Source: Spongilla lacustris
Taxonomy: Eukaryota; Porifera; Demospongiae; Spongillida; Spongillidae
Assembly: GCA_949361645.1 (NCBI GenBank)
Contig: OX442435.1
Span: 6,107,696-6,171,695 of the forward strand
Reading direction: 5' to 3'
Length of the DNA: 64,000 nucleotides
Shown here: piece by piece, positions 10,156 to 22,672 of the stretch
Numbering within the stretch: position 1 is the first letter of the stretch
Layout: every line of letters starts with the position of its first letter
Notes under the pieces: generated by a model
Databases searched by the model: none
The model's input: the letters and a program-made list of their open reading frames with translations, nothing else
Told to the model about the DNA's origin: nothing
Translations under genes and position numbers: made by a program

Positions 10156-10763
10156 TGCCACCTGTTATTAGCCCCAATGGATTGTCCCTGATACGGTCAC
10201 TGTACCTATATGAGAAGGTGAGGGAATACGTTCGTGACCCAAAGAAGAGGGACAGGGTATGTCCAAAGCCTACACCAGGCACTGCTAACAACTCTTCCGA
10301 AACACCTGGAAATGTTCCAGACAGCGACCAACCAGGTCCTTCTAATGCCATTCCTGACCCACCAGCTGTTGAGGGTAATGAGTCTGAAGATGACACTCAC
10401 AGTGAAATGCAAGACAATAGCAATACCTGTGTTTCTGGCAGGAGGAAACGCAGACCCAGGTCTGAACTAATCCTTGCCTTCCAGTGCACTGTATGTGGCA
10501 ATAAGTATGGCAGTAGCTCGGCCCTGTCCCTGCACAAAAAGAACACTCACATGCAGCCTGCTGTTCCAGGTGATGAACACGGTGATGTCACTAAGGCGGA
10601 CAATTCCAGTGTTGACGAAGGAAGCCAGGGTCCACCCAAAAAGCGGCGCAGGCGTAGGAAAAAATCGGAAATTGACAGGCAATTTTCCTGTTCTGTGTGT
10701 GGCAAGAAGTACGGCAGCTCATCCGCACTGTATACTCACAAGAAGAGAGACCATGACAAATGA
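10155..10763 (+). CDS. Transposase-like protein, C-terminal two C2H2 fingers (frame 3)
   Basis: The ATG at 10155 overlaps the stop of the core frame (TGATG). The first block (LYLYEKVREYVRDPKKRD, then CPKP) looks like the normal C-terminal continuation of the core protein. A Pro/Ser/Asp-rich linker follows. Two C2H2 zinc fingers come next, FQCTVCGNKYGSSSALSLH about 111-135 and FSCSVCGKKYGSSSALYTH about 178-202, separated by a KKRRRRRKK basic stretch fit for nuclear localisation or DNA contact. The fingers are near copies of each other. Either a -1 shift near 10140 has split one gene, or the TGATG overlap allows reinitiation; I favour a frameshift. Likely role: recognition of the transposon ends. 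Confidence 0.7.
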   Translation: MPPVISPNGLSLIRSLYLYEKVREYVRDPKKRDRVCPKPTPGTANNSSETPGNVPDSDQPGPSNAIPDPPAVEGNESEDDTHSEMQDNSNTCVSGRRKRRPRSELILAFQCTVCGNKYGSSSALSLHKKNTHMQPAVPGDEHGDVTKADNSSVDEGSQGPPKKRRRRRKKSEIDRQFSCSVCGKKYGSSSALYTHKKRDHDK

Positions 10764-10827
10764 ACCAGATTGTGAGATGCATGCTTTTTATGTAGTTTAA
10801 GGTCATAGGTGAGGTACATGTACATGT

Positions 10828-11818
10828 ATGGTGTCTTGCACATCCCAATGACACTGTGTTTGGTGCATGTGATGGAGGTTGGTGCACCCCATGCCATAGG
10901 AGGTATGGTGTCTTGCACATCCCAATGACACTGTGTTTGGTGCATGTGATGGAGGGTTGGTGCACCCCATGCCATAGGAGGTATGGTGTCTTGCACATCC
11001 CAATGACACTGTGTTTGGTGCATGTGATGGAGGGTTGGTGCACCCCACGCCATAGGAGGTATGGTGTCTTGCACATCCCAATGACACTGTGGTGCATGTG
11101 ATGGAGGGTTGGTGCACCCCATGCCACAGGAGGTATGGTGTCTTGCACATCCCAATGACACTGTGTTTGGTGCATGTGATGGAGGGTTGGTGCACCCCAT
11201 GCCATATAGGAGGTATGGTGTCTTGCACATCCCAATGACACTGTGTTTGGTGCATGTGATGGAGGGTTGGTGCACCCCATGCCACAGGAGGTATGGTGTC
11301 TTGCACATCCCAATGACACTGTGTTTGGTGCATGTGATGGAGGGTTGGTGCACCCCATGCCACAGGAGGTATGGTGTCTTGCACATCCCAATGACACTGT
11401 GTTTGGTGCATGTGATGGAGGGTTGGTGCACCCCATGCCACAGGAGGTATGGTGTCTTGCACATCCCAATGACACTGTGTTTGGTGCATGTGATGGAGGG
11501 TTGGTGCACCCCATGCCACAGGAGGTATGGTGTCTTGCACATCCCAATGACACTGTGTTTGGTGCATGTGATGGAGGGTTGGTGCACCCCATGCCATAGG
11601 AGGTATGGTGTCTTGCACATCCCATGACACTGTGTTTGGTGTCTTGCACATCCCAATGACACTGTGTTTGGTGCATGTGCTGGAGGGTTGGTGCACCCCA
11701 TGCCACAGGAGGTATGGTGTCTTGCACATCCCAATGACACTGTGTTTGGTGCATGTGATGGAGGGTTGGTGCACCCCATGCCACAGGAGGTATGGTGTCT
11801 TGCACATCCCAATGACAC
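10828..11818 (+). repeat. 78-bp minisatellite, about 13 copies
   Basis: The unit begins ATGGTGTCTTGCACATCCCA and is 78 bp in most copies (77 in the first, and some shortened or partly duplicated, for example near 11085 and 11625). Because 78 is divisible by 3, several frames stay open on both strands; these are not genes. Related copies sit at 14820-14984 in the same orientation and at 23036-23178 inverted. Confidence 0.95.
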
Positions 11819-12423
11819 TTTGAAACTACAGTACATGTACATCGTACCAACAGCCGGCTATACCAATCGTACACAACATTGCTGTTGTAATTGCACACCT
11901 GTATTTGTACAACATACATGTATACAATCGTTCTCTGAACTTTAAAAAATATATACTACAATCATGTTACATCTTTTGAATGAATGTAGTAAAGCCATGC
12001 ATGCTGTTGTAGTGGTGACCACCAAAAAGCTTATCATAATGATATTCGTTGGTCAGGGCAGTGAAGTGATGGTCCTCAGGTAGATACAGTTTTATATAAG
12101 GATCTGTCTACTGTAGGTTGAGTGGTAGAACTAGTACTGCAGTTGTACATTACGAAAAGCTGAACAAACTTCATCCCTGTAGATTCTCAATGGGGATTAC
12201 ATGTATATATGGATCAAACTTGATGACCATTTTAATGACAAGTATTGGCTTGAATTTTATTAACCATACACAACTGCTGCACTGAATTATACAAAACTTC
12301 CTTCTTAGCTATGGCATTAGATTTCTTCCTCCTACATGTACACCATGTACCTCTCCTCCTTCCATAGGCTTGCCTGCTTCCAGTTCTGTTGTAGGCTGTC
12401 CAGGTCTTTCTCCCAGCCACAAC
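11819..12423. other. Unique spacer inside the giant element
   Basis: No gene is supported. ATG-free, AT-rich stretches alternate with short TACATGTA motifs. Confidence 0.5.
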
Positions 12424-12866
12424 ATTGGCTGTCCTCCTCCCAGCCATGGTGTTGGCTGTCCTCCTCCCAGCCATGGCGTTGGCTGTCCTCCTCCCAGCCA
12501 TGGTGTTGGCTGTCCTCCTCCCAGCCATGGCGTTGGCTGTCCTCCTCCCAGCCATGGCGTTGGCTGTCCTCCTCCCAGCCATGGTGTTGGCTGTCCTCCT
12601 CCCAGCCATGGCGTTGGCTGTCCTCCTCCCAGCCATGGTGTTGGCTGTCCTCCTCCCAGCCATGGTGTTGGCTGTCCTCCTCCTCCCTGCCATGGCGTTG
12701 GCTGTCCTCCCAGCCATGGCGTTGGCTGTCCTCCTCCCAGCCATGGTGTTGGCTGTCCTCCTCCCAGCCATGGTGTTGGCTGTCCTCCTCCCAGCCATGG
12801 CGTTGGCTGTCCTCCTCCCAGCCATGGCGTTGGCTGTCCTCCTCCCTGCCATGGCGCTGGCTGTCC
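12424..12866. repeat. 27-bp minisatellite, about 16 copies
   Basis: The unit GGTGTTGGCTGTCCTCCTCC plus CAGCCAT (27 bp) alternates GTGTT and GCGTT variants. It gives open frames on both strands (MAGRRTANA-type 9-residue repeats on the minus strand), which I regard as repeat artefacts. Confidence 0.95.
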
Positions 12867-12932
12867 TGCCAAGTTAGGTGTGTGGCAGCATACTAACTGA
12901 AACTGAATTGGCTGCCGGGCATGAGAAGTAGT

Positions 12933-13632
12933 AGATGTAGGAGGGGTAGTCTGCCTAAGGACATCAGGTGGTGGTGATGTCTGCTGCTGGGAAGAGGTAG
13001 GAGGGGCTGTCTGCCTTCGGGTATCAGGTGGTGATGTCTGCTGCTGGGAAGAGGTAGGAGGGGCTGTCTGCCTTAGGGTATCAGGTGGTGGTGATGTCTG
13101 CTGCTGGGAAGAGGTAGGAGGGGCTGTCTGCCTTCGGGTATCAGGTGGTGATGTCTGCTGCTGGGAAGAGGTAGGAGGGGCTGTCTGCCTTCGGGTATCA
13201 GGTGGTGATGTCTGCTGCTGGGAAGAGGTAGGAGGGGCTGTCTGCCTTAGGGTATCAGGTGGTGGTGATGTCTGCTGTTGGGAAGAGGTAGGAGGGGCTT
13301 TCCGCCTTCGGGCATCAGGTGGTAGTGATGTCTGCTTCCGGAAAGAGGTAGGAGGGGCTGTCTGCCTCAGGGTATCAGGTGGTGGTGATGTCTGCTGCTG
13401 GGAAGAGGTAGGAGGGGCTTTCCGCCTTCGGGCATCAGGTGGTAGTGATGTCTGCTTCCGGAAAGAGGTAGGAGGGGCTGTCTGCCTTCGGGCATCAGGT
13501 AGTAGTGATGTCTGCTTCCGGGAAGAGGTAGGAGGGGCTGTCTGCCTTCGGGCATCAGGTGGTAGTGATGTCTGCTGCTGGGAAGAGGTAGGAGGGGCTG
13601 TCTGCCTTCGGGCATCAGGTGGTGATGTCTGC
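12933..13632. repeat. 57/60-bp minisatellite, about 12 copies
   Basis: The unit contains GTAGGAGGGGCTGTCTGCCT and GATGTCTGCTGCTGGGAAGA. Units of 57 and 60 bp differ by one GGT triplet. A distinct higher-order pattern appears in the later copies (GCTTTCCGCC and TGCTTCCGG variants at about 13297-13520). Confidence 0.93.
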
Positions 13633-14317
13633 TGCTGTAGGAGATGAGGGGGTCATAGGTATATGTATGCGACCTAACAATTTGGTTATGAAATTCACAT
13701 AGCTGTCTTGCTTGTATTTAGGTGTACATGTACTTTGTTGCAATCGTCGCTGTATTGAAGAAAGTAATCACGTGAGAGAAAAAAACGGTGCCATTTACGA
13801 AGAGAGATCTATATCGTTATACTAATAGATACATCTACATGCAGCATTGACTCGCAAGACGTACAGGTATAATATATTTCTCGTGAGCGGTACTGTTAAT
13901 ATATCCTTACTCTTTCACGGCTTCCTCCGCGACGTTGACTTGAAATGCGCCTATGGACCACAAGATACTGATTATGATTATTGTGCTACAAATTTTGCTG
14001 TGTAGTGCTGTTACTGCGATGTGGCACTGCTACTGGTATATAAAAATTAGTTGCCACATCACGTTATACAATTTACAAACCAGACCTCTTTGACATTTTG
14101 TATAGAAATGTTTCAAAAAATCAGCTAGTATTTTAATGCGTGCAGTGTAGCATTCATTACCTACTCTGTGATCATGCATCGGGCTGCATTGTTTCGTCGC
14201 TCATGCAAATCAAAATGCATTTAACAGTTAGCTAGGATGCCATACCTATTCGGTGATCGCGATGGTCTTGAGGACTCGATACTGCTGGATGGTGAGGAGT
14301 GAGCGGTTTTGTAACTC
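13633..14317. other. Unique spacer inside the giant element
   Basis: No supported gene. The stretch is AT-rich without splice-linked frames or domains. Confidence 0.45.
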
Positions 14318-14402
14318 TCGTTGCTCCTGGATCGCGATCGCGCTGCTTCGTTGCTCCTGGATCGGGATCGCGCTGCTTCGTTGCTCCTGGATCGCGATCG
14401 TC
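14318..14402. repeat. 30-bp tandem repeat, about 3 copies
   Basis: CGTTGCTCCTGGATCGCGAT is repeated at about 14319, 14349 and 14379 with a 30-bp period. Further GATCGCGATCG palindromes occur at 14258 and 14455. Confidence 0.9.
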
Positions 14403-14819
14403 GTGGGGTTCAAGATTGAATTGGATGCCGGAATGCAGTCATTTACCGATTCGACGATCGCGATCGTCGAGGGGGCTGCGTTTCGTTACCTTGTTCAGTG
14501 ATGCTATAACCAAAGATGATTTGAAGGTGGTGTAGCACAATGACTCGTACTCACATATTAGACGCCATGGCCAGCTTGATGCATAATACTGTACGATACG
14601 TACCAATGACGTCAGAGATAGAATATTCTTTCATGGTGTATTAATCCGATTAACTAGGCACCCCCCAACAGCTGCACTTTTTGAAAGAGTACAGATCTTT
14701 GTCTAGTTGGAGGCTTTCTCTTGTGTCACTAGGCATGTATTTGGAGGGAGTAATTCCATCACACCATACATTTACATGTAGTTACTTTGCGACAATGTGC
14801 CTGGGTGTGTCCTGGAGGG
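14403..14819. other. Unique spacer inside the giant element
   Basis: No supported gene. It contains GACGATCGCGATCGTC near 14453, a 16-bp palindrome related to the neighbouring 30-bp repeat. Confidence 0.45.
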
Positions 14820-14984
14820 TTGGTACACCCTATGCCATAGGAGGTATGGTGTCTTGCACATCCCACTGACACTGTGTTTGGTGCATGTGATGGAGGGTTG
14901 GTGCACCTCATGCCATAGGAGGTATGGTGTCTTGCACATCCCAATGACACTGTTTGGTGCATGTGATGGAGGGTTGGTGCAAAC
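14820..14984 (+). repeat. 78-bp minisatellite, isolated copies (plus orientation)
   Basis: About two copies of the 78-bp unit found at 10828-11818. They sit just left of the 24-bp array, with an inverted counterpart to its right at 23036-23178. Confidence 0.9.
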
Positions 14985-15208
14985 ACTACAAGCTTATCTT
15001 ATCTAAATCATTAACAAATTCATATGTAGGTGGGCCATAAAAGAATATGTGGGATACATCTACACTGGAAGGAAATTAAAGTTCAAACTTGGTACTGTTA
15101 GTGCACTCCCAGTTTTGGTGCTACATGTACATGTATTAATGCCAGGTCACCCAGCATATTGCTGCACCCTACGTGGTTAAACTGCACTGGTAGATGTGGT
15201 GAGTGAGT

Positions 15209-18200
15209 GACATGTACTAATGTGTGGAGTGTATAGTGTACTGATGTGTGGTGTGTATAGTGTACTGATGTGTAATGTGTATAGTGTACTAATGTGTGGT
15301 GTGTGTATAGTGTACTGATGTGTGGTGTGTGTATAGTGTACTGATGTGTGGTGTGTGTATAAAGTTCTGATGTGGTGTGTGTATAGTGTACTGATGTGTG
15401 GTGTGTGTATAGTGTACTGATGTGTGGTGTGTATAGTGTACTGATGTGTGGTGTGTATAGTGTACTGATGTGTGGTGTGTATAGTGTACTGATGTGTGGT
15501 GTGTGTATAAAGTTCTGATGTGGTGTGTGTATAGTGTACTGATGTGTGGTGTGTATAGTGTACTGATGTGTGGTGTGCATAGTGTACTGATGTGTGGTGT
15601 GTATAGTGTACTGATGTGGGGTGTGTGAATAGTGTACTGATGTGTTGTGTGTGTATAGTGTACTGATGTGTGGTGTGTATAGTGTACTGATGTGTGGTGT
15701 GTATAGTGTACTGATGTGTGGTGTGTATAGTGTACTGATGTGTGGTGTGTATAGTGTACTGATGTGTGGTGTGTATAGTGTACTGATGTGTGGTGTGTAT
15801 AGTGTACTGATGTGTGGTGTGTGAATAGTGTACTGATGTGTGGTGTGTGTATAGTGTACTGATGTGTGGTGTGTATAGTGTACTAATGTGTGGTGTGTAT
15901 AGTGTACTGATGTGTGGTGTGTATAGTGTACTGATGTGTGGTGTGTATAGTGTACTGATGTGTGGTGTGTGTATAGTGTACTGATGTGTGGTGTGTGTAT
16001 AGTGTACTGATGTGTGGTGTGTGTATAGTGTACTGATGTGTGGTGTGTGTATAAAGTTCTGATGTGGTGTGTGTATAGTGTACTGATGTGTGGTGTGTAT
16101 AGTGTACTGATGTGTGGTGTGTGTATAGTGTACTGATGTGTGGTGTGTATAGTGTACTGATGTGGGGTGTGTATAGTGTACTGATGTGTGGTGTGTATAG
16201 CGTACTGATGTGTGGTGTGTATAGTGTACTGATGTGTGGTGTGTATAGTGTACTGATGTGTGGTGTGTATAGTGTACTGATGTGTGGTGTGTATAGTGTA
16301 CTGATGTGTGGTGTGTGTATAGTGTACTGATATGTGGTGTGTATAGTGTACTGATGTGTGGTGTGTGTATAGTGTACTGATGTGTGGTGTGTGTATAGTG
16401 TACTGATGTGTGGTGTGTGTATAGTGTACTGATGTGTGTTGTGTATAGTGTACTGATGTGTGGTGTGTGTATAGTGTACTGATGTGTGGTGTGTGTATAG
16501 TGTACTGATGTGTGGTGTGTGTATAGTGTACTGATGTGTGGTGTGTGTAGTGTACTGATGTGTGGTGTGTGTATAGTGTACTGATGTGTGGTGTGTGTAT
16601 AGTGTACTGATGTGTGGTGTGTATAGTGTACTGATGTGTGGTGTGTATAGTGTACTGATGTGTGGTGTGTGTATAGTGTACTGATGTGTGGTGTGTATAG
16701 TGTACTGATGTGTGGTGTGTATAGTGTACTGATGTGTGGTGTGTATAGTGTACTGATGTGTGGTGTGTGTATAGTGTACTGATGTGTGGTGTGTATAGTG
16801 TACTGATGTGTGGTGTGTGTATAGTGTACTGATGTGTGGTGTGTATAGTGTACTGATGTGTGGTGTGTATAGTGTACTGATGTGTGGTGTGTGTATAGTG
16901 TACTGATGTGTGGTGTGTGTAGTGTACTGATGTGTGGTGTGTATAGTGTACTGATGTGTGGTGTGTGTATAAAGTTCTGATGTGGTGTGTGTATAGTGTA
17001 CTGATGTGTGGTGTGTATAGTGTACTGATGTGTGGTGTGTATAGTGTACTGATGTGTGGTGTGTATAGTGTACTGATGTGTGGTGTGTGTATAGTGTACT
17101 GATGTGTGGTGTGTATAGTGTACTGTGTATATGTGTACTGATGTGTGGTGTGTGTATAGTGTACTGATGTGTGGTGTGTATAGTGTACTGATGTGTGGTG
17201 TGCATAGTGTACTGATGTGGGGTGTGTATAGTGTACTGATGCGTGGTGTGTATAGTGTACTGATGTGTGGTGTGTATAGTGTACTGATGTGTGGTGTGTG
17301 TATAGTGTACTGATGTGTGGTGTGTATAGTGTACTGATGTGTGGTGTGTGTATAGTGTACTGATGTGTGGTGTGTATAGTGTACTGATGTGTGGTGTGTG
17401 TAGTGTACTGATGTGTGGTGTGTGTATAGTGTACTGATGTGTGGTGTGTATAGTGTACTGATGTGTGGTGTGTGTATAGTGTACTGATGTGTGGTGTGTA
17501 TAGTGTACTGATGTGTGGTGTGTATAGTGTACTGATGTGTGGTGTGTATAGTGTACTGATGTGTGGTGTGTGTATAGTGTACTGATGTGCGGTGTGTGTA
17601 TAGTGTACTGATGTGTGGTGTGTGTATAGTGTACTGATGTGTGGTGTGTATAGCATACTGATGTGTGGTGTGTATAGTGTACTGATGTGTGGTGTGTATA
17701 GTGTACTGATGTGTGGTGTGTGTAGTGTACTGATGTGTGGTGTGTGTATAGTGTACTGATGTGTGGTGTGTATAGTGTACTGATGTGTGGTGTGTGTATA
17801 GTGTACTGATGTGTGGTGTGTATAGTGTACTGATGTGTGGTGTGTGTATAGTGTACTGATGTGCGGTGTGTATAGTGTACTGATGTGTGGTGTGTATAGT
17901 GTACTGATGTGTGGTGTGTGTATAGTGTACTGATGTGTGGTGTGTATAGTGTACTGATGTGTGGTGTGTATAGTGTACTGATGTGTGGTGTGTGTATAGT
18001 GTACTGATGTGTGGTGTGTATAGTGTACTGATGTGTGGTGTGTATAGTGTACTGATGTGTGGTGTGTGTATAGTGTACTGATGTGTGGTGTGTATAGTGT
18101 ACTGATGTGTGGTGTGTATAGTGTACTGATGTGGGGTGTGTATAGTGTACTGATGTGTGGTGTGTGTATAGTGTACTGATGTGTGGTGTGTATAGCGTAC

Positions 18201-21200
18201 TGATGTGTACTGTGTATATGTGTACTGATGTGTGGTGTGTGTATAGTGTACTGATGTGTGGTGTGTATAGTGTACTGATGTGTGGTGTGTATAGTGTACT
18301 GATGTGTGGTGTGTATAGTGTACTGATGTGTGGTGTGTATAGTGTACTGATGTGTGGTGTGTGTATAGTGTACTGATGTGTGTTGTGTATAGTGTACTGA
18401 TGTGTGGTGTGTATAGTGTACTGATGTGTGGTGTGTGTATAGTGTACTGATGTGTGGTGTGTATAGTGTACTGTGTATATGTGTACTGATGTGTGGTGTG
18501 TGTATAGTGTACTGATGTGCGGTGTGTATACTAGCGTACTGATGTGTGGTGTGTATAGTGTACTGATGTGGGGTGTGTATAGTGTACTGATGTGTGGTGT
18601 GTATAGTGTACTGATGTGTGGTGTGTGTATAGTGTACTGATGTGTGGTGTGTATAGTGTACTGATGTGCGGTGTGTGTATAGTGTACTGATGTGTGGTGT
18701 GTATAGTGTACTGATGTGTGGTGTGTGTATAGTGTACTGATGTGTGGTGTGTATAGTGTACTGATGTGTGGTGTGTGTATAGTGTACTGATGTGTGGTGT
18801 GTATAGTGTACTGATGTGTGGTGTGTATAGTGTACTGATGTGTGGTGTGTATAGTGTACTGATGTGCGGTGTGTATAGTGTACTGATGCGTGGTGTGTAT
18901 AGTGTACTGATGTGTGGTGTGTATAGTGTACTGATGTGTGGTGCGTATAGTGTACTTGTGTGGTGTGTATAGTGTACTGATGTGTGGTGTGTATAGTGTA
19001 CTGATGTGTGGTGTGTATAGTGTACTGATGTGTGGTGTGTATAGTGTACTGATGTGCGGTGTGTGTATAGTGTACTGATGTGTGGTGTGTGTATAGTGTA
19101 CTGATGTGTGGTGTGTATAGCGTACTGATGTGTGGTGTGTATAGTGTACTGATGTGTGGTGTGTATAGTGTACTGATGTGTGGTGTGTGTAGTGTACTGA
19201 TGTGTGGTGTGTGTATAGTGTACTGATGTGTGGTGTGTATAGTGTACTGATGTGTGGTGTGTGTATAGTGTACTGATGTGTGGTGTGTATAGTGTACTGA
19301 TGTGTGGTGTGTGTATAGTGTACTGATGTGTGGTGTGTATAGTGTACTGATGTGTGGTGTGTATAGTGTACTGATGTGTGGTGTGTATAGTGTACTGATG
19401 TGTGGTGTGTATAGTGTACTGATGTGCGGTGTGTATAGTGTACTGATGCGTGGTGTGTATATAGTGTACTGATGTGTGGTGTGTATAGTGTACTGATGTG
19501 TGGTGTGTATAGTGTACTGATGTGTGGTGTGTATAGTGTACTGATGTGTGGTGTGTATAGTGTACTGATGTGTGGTGTGTATAGTGTACTGATGTGTGGT
19601 GTGTATAGTGTACTGATGTGTGGTGTGTATAGTGTACTGATGTGGGGTGTGTATAGTGTACTGATGTGTGGTGTGTATAGTGTACTGATGTGTGGTGTGT
19701 GTATAGTGTACTGATGTGTGGTGTGTATAGCGTACTGATGTGTGGTGTGTATAGTGTACTGATGTGTGGTGTGTATAGTGTACTGATGTGTGGTGTGTGT
19801 AGTGTACTGATGTGTGGTGTGTGTATAGTGTACTGATGTGTGGTGTGTATAGTGTACTGATGTGTGGTGTGTGTATAGTGTACTGATGTGTGGTGTGTAT
19901 AGTGTACTGATGTGTGGTGTGTATAGTGTACTGATGTGTGGTGTGTGTATAAAGTTCTGATGTGGTGTGTGTATAGTGTACTGATGTGTGGTGTGTATAG
20001 TGTACTGATGTGTGGTGTGTATAGTGTACTGATGTGTGGTGTGTATAGTGTACTGATGTGTGGTGTGTGTATAGTGTACTGATGTGTGGTGTGTATAGTG
20101 TACTGATGTGTGGTGTGTATAGTGTACTGATGTGTGGTATGTGTATAGTGTACTGATGTGTGGTGTATATAGTGTACTGATGTGTGGTGTGTGTAGTGTA
20201 CTGATGTGTGGTGTGTGTATAGTGTACTGATGTGTGGTGTGTGTATAGTGTACTGATGTGTTGTGTGTGTATAGTGTACTGATGTGTGGTGTGTATAGTG
20301 TACTGATGTGTGGTGTGTATAGTGTACTGATGTGTGGTATGTGTATAGTGTACTGATGTGTGGTGTATATAGTGTACTGATGTGTGGTGTGTGTAGTGTA
20401 CTGATGTGTGGTGTGTGTATAGTGTACTGATGTGTGGTGTGTGTATAGTGTACTGATGTGTGGTGTGTGTATAGTGTACTGATGTGTGGTGTGTGCATAG
20501 TGTACTGATGTGTGGTGTGTATAGTGTACTGATGTGTGGTGTGTATAGTGTACTGATGTGCGGTGTGTATAGTGTACTGATGCGTGGTGTGTATAGTGTA
20601 CTGATGTGTGGTGTGTATAGTGTACTGATGTGTGGTGCGTATAGTGTACTTGTGTGGTGTGTATAGTGTACTGATGTGTGGTGTGTATAGTGTACTGATG
20701 TGTGGTGTGTATAGTGTACTGATGTGTGGTGTGTATAGTGTACTGATGTGCGGTGTGTGTATAGTGTACTGATGTGTGGTGTGTGTATAGTGTACTGATG
20801 TGTGGTGTGTATAGCGTACTGATGTGTGGTGTGTATAGTGTACTGATGTGTGGTGTGTATAGTGTACTGATGTGTGGTGTGTGTAGTGTACTGATGTGTG
20901 GTGTGTGTATAGTGTACTGATGTGTGGTGTGTATAGTGTACTGATGTGTGGTGTGTGTATAGTGTACTGATGTGTGGTGTGTATAGTGTACTGATGTGTG
21001 GTGTGTGTATAGTGTACTGATGTGTGGTGTGTATAGTGTACTGATGTGTGGTGTGTATAGTGTACTGATGTGTGGTGTGTATAGTGTACTGATGTGTGGT
21101 GTGTATAGTGTACTGATGTGCGGTGTGTATAGTGTACTGATGCGTGGTGTGTATATAGTGTACTGATGTGTGGTGTGTATAGTGTACTGATGTGTGGTGT

Positions 21201-22672
21201 GTATAGTGTACTGATGTGTGGTGTGTATAGTGTACTGATGTGTGGTGTGTATAGTGTACTGATGTGTGGTGTGTATAGTGTACTGATGTGTGGTGTGTAT
21301 AGTGTACTGATGTGTGGTGTGTATAGTGTACTGATGTGGGGTGTGTATAGTGTACTGATGTGTGGTGTGTATAGTGTACTGATGTGTGGTGTGTGTATAG
21401 TGTACTGATGTGTGGTGTGTATAGCGTACTGATGTGTGGTGTGTATAGTGTACTGATGTGTGGTGTGTATAGTGTACTGATGTGTGGTGTGTGTAGTGTA
21501 CTGATGTGTGGTGTGTGTATAGTGTACTGATGTGTGGTGTGTATAGTGTACTGATGTGTGGTGTGTGTATAGTGTACTGATGTGTGGTGTGTATAGTGTA
21601 CTGATGTGTGGTGTGTATAGTGTACTGATGTGTGGTGTGTGTATAAAGTTCTGATGTGGTGTGTGTATAGTGTACTGATGTGTGGTGTGTATAGTGTACT
21701 GATGTGTGGTGTGTATAGTGTACTGATGTGTGGTGTGTATAGTGTACTGATGTGTGGTGTGTGTATAGTGTACTGATGTGTGGTGTGTATAGTGTACTGA
21801 TGTGTGGTGTGTATAGTGTACTGATGTGTGGTATGTGTATAGTGTACTGATGTGTGGTGTATATAGTGTACTGATGTGTGGTGTGTGTAGTGTACTGATG
21901 TGTGGTGTGTGTATAGTGTACTGATGTGTGGTGTGTGTATAGTGTACTGATGTGTTGTGTGTGTATAGTGTACTGATGTGTGGTGTGTATAGTGTACTGA
22001 TGTGTGGTGTGTATAGTGTACTGATGTGTGGTATGTGTATAGTGTACTGATGTGTGGTGTATATAGTGTACTGATGTGTGGTGTGTGTAGTGTACTGATG
22101 TGTGGTGTGTGTATAGTGTACTGATGTGTGGTGTGTGTATAGTGTACTGATGTGTGGTGTGTGTATAGTGTACTGATGTGTGGTGTGTGCATAGTGTACT
22201 GATGTGTGGTGTGTATAGTGTACTGATGTGTGGTGTGTATAGTGTACTGATGTGTGGTGTGTATAGTGTACTGATGTGTGGTGTGTATTGTGTACTGATG
22301 TGTGGTGTGTATAGTGTACTGATGTGTGGTGTGTGTATAGTGTACTGATGTGTGGTGTGTATAGTGTACTGATGTGTGGTGTGTGTATAGTGTACTGATG
22401 TGTGGTGTGTATAGTGTACTGATGTGTGGTGTGTATAGTGTACTGATGTGTGGTGTGTATAGTGTACTGATGTGTGGTGTGTGTATAGTGTACTGATGTG
22501 TGGTGTGTATAGCGTACTGATGTGTGGTGTGTATAGTGTACTGATGTGTGGTGTGTATAGTGTACTGATGTGTGGTGTGTATAGTGTACTGATGTGGGGT
22601 GTGTATAGTGTACTGATGTGTGGTGTGTGCATATGTGAGGTGTGTGTATAGTGTACTGATGTGTGGTGTGTA
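15209..22672. repeat. 7.46-kb array of 24-bp units, about 300 copies
   Basis: The basic unit is GTGTACTGATGTGTGGTGTG plus TATA (24 bp), with 26-bp (extra GT) and 22-bp variants and a rarer ATAAAGTTCTGATGTGG variant. The plus strand is strongly G+T rich and the minus strand C+A rich. The 8-codon period keeps minus-strand frames open for up to 2,536 codons; these are artefacts. The array lies inside the 16.6 kb transposon. Confidence 0.97.
18800..22187. repeat. 1,694-bp higher-order tandem duplication in the 24-bp array
   Basis: Rare variants recur at a constant offset of 1,694 bp: GTGCGTATAG at 18941 and 20635, GCGTGGTGTGTATATAG at 19448 and 21142, ATAAAGTTC at 19948 and 21642, GGTATGTG at 20136 and 21830. 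The copies are about 18800-20493 and 20494-22187. A shorter 198-bp duplication (GGTATGTG at 20136/20334 and 21830/22028) is nested within. Confidence 0.9.

Noticed and set aside
10591..11919. Open frames across the 78-bp minisatellite on both strands
   Set aside because: They arise because 78 is a multiple of 3. All three minus-strand frames and several plus-strand frames are open, which real coding sequence does not show.
12232..12900. MAGRRTANA-type and LPAMALAVL-type repeat proteins
   Set aside because: A 27-bp minisatellite open in five frames; no start context, splice structure or domain.
15209..22672. CRISPR-like or telomere-like array
   Set aside because: Units are directly adjacent without unique spacers and the unit is not a telomere motif. 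The genome is eukaryotic.
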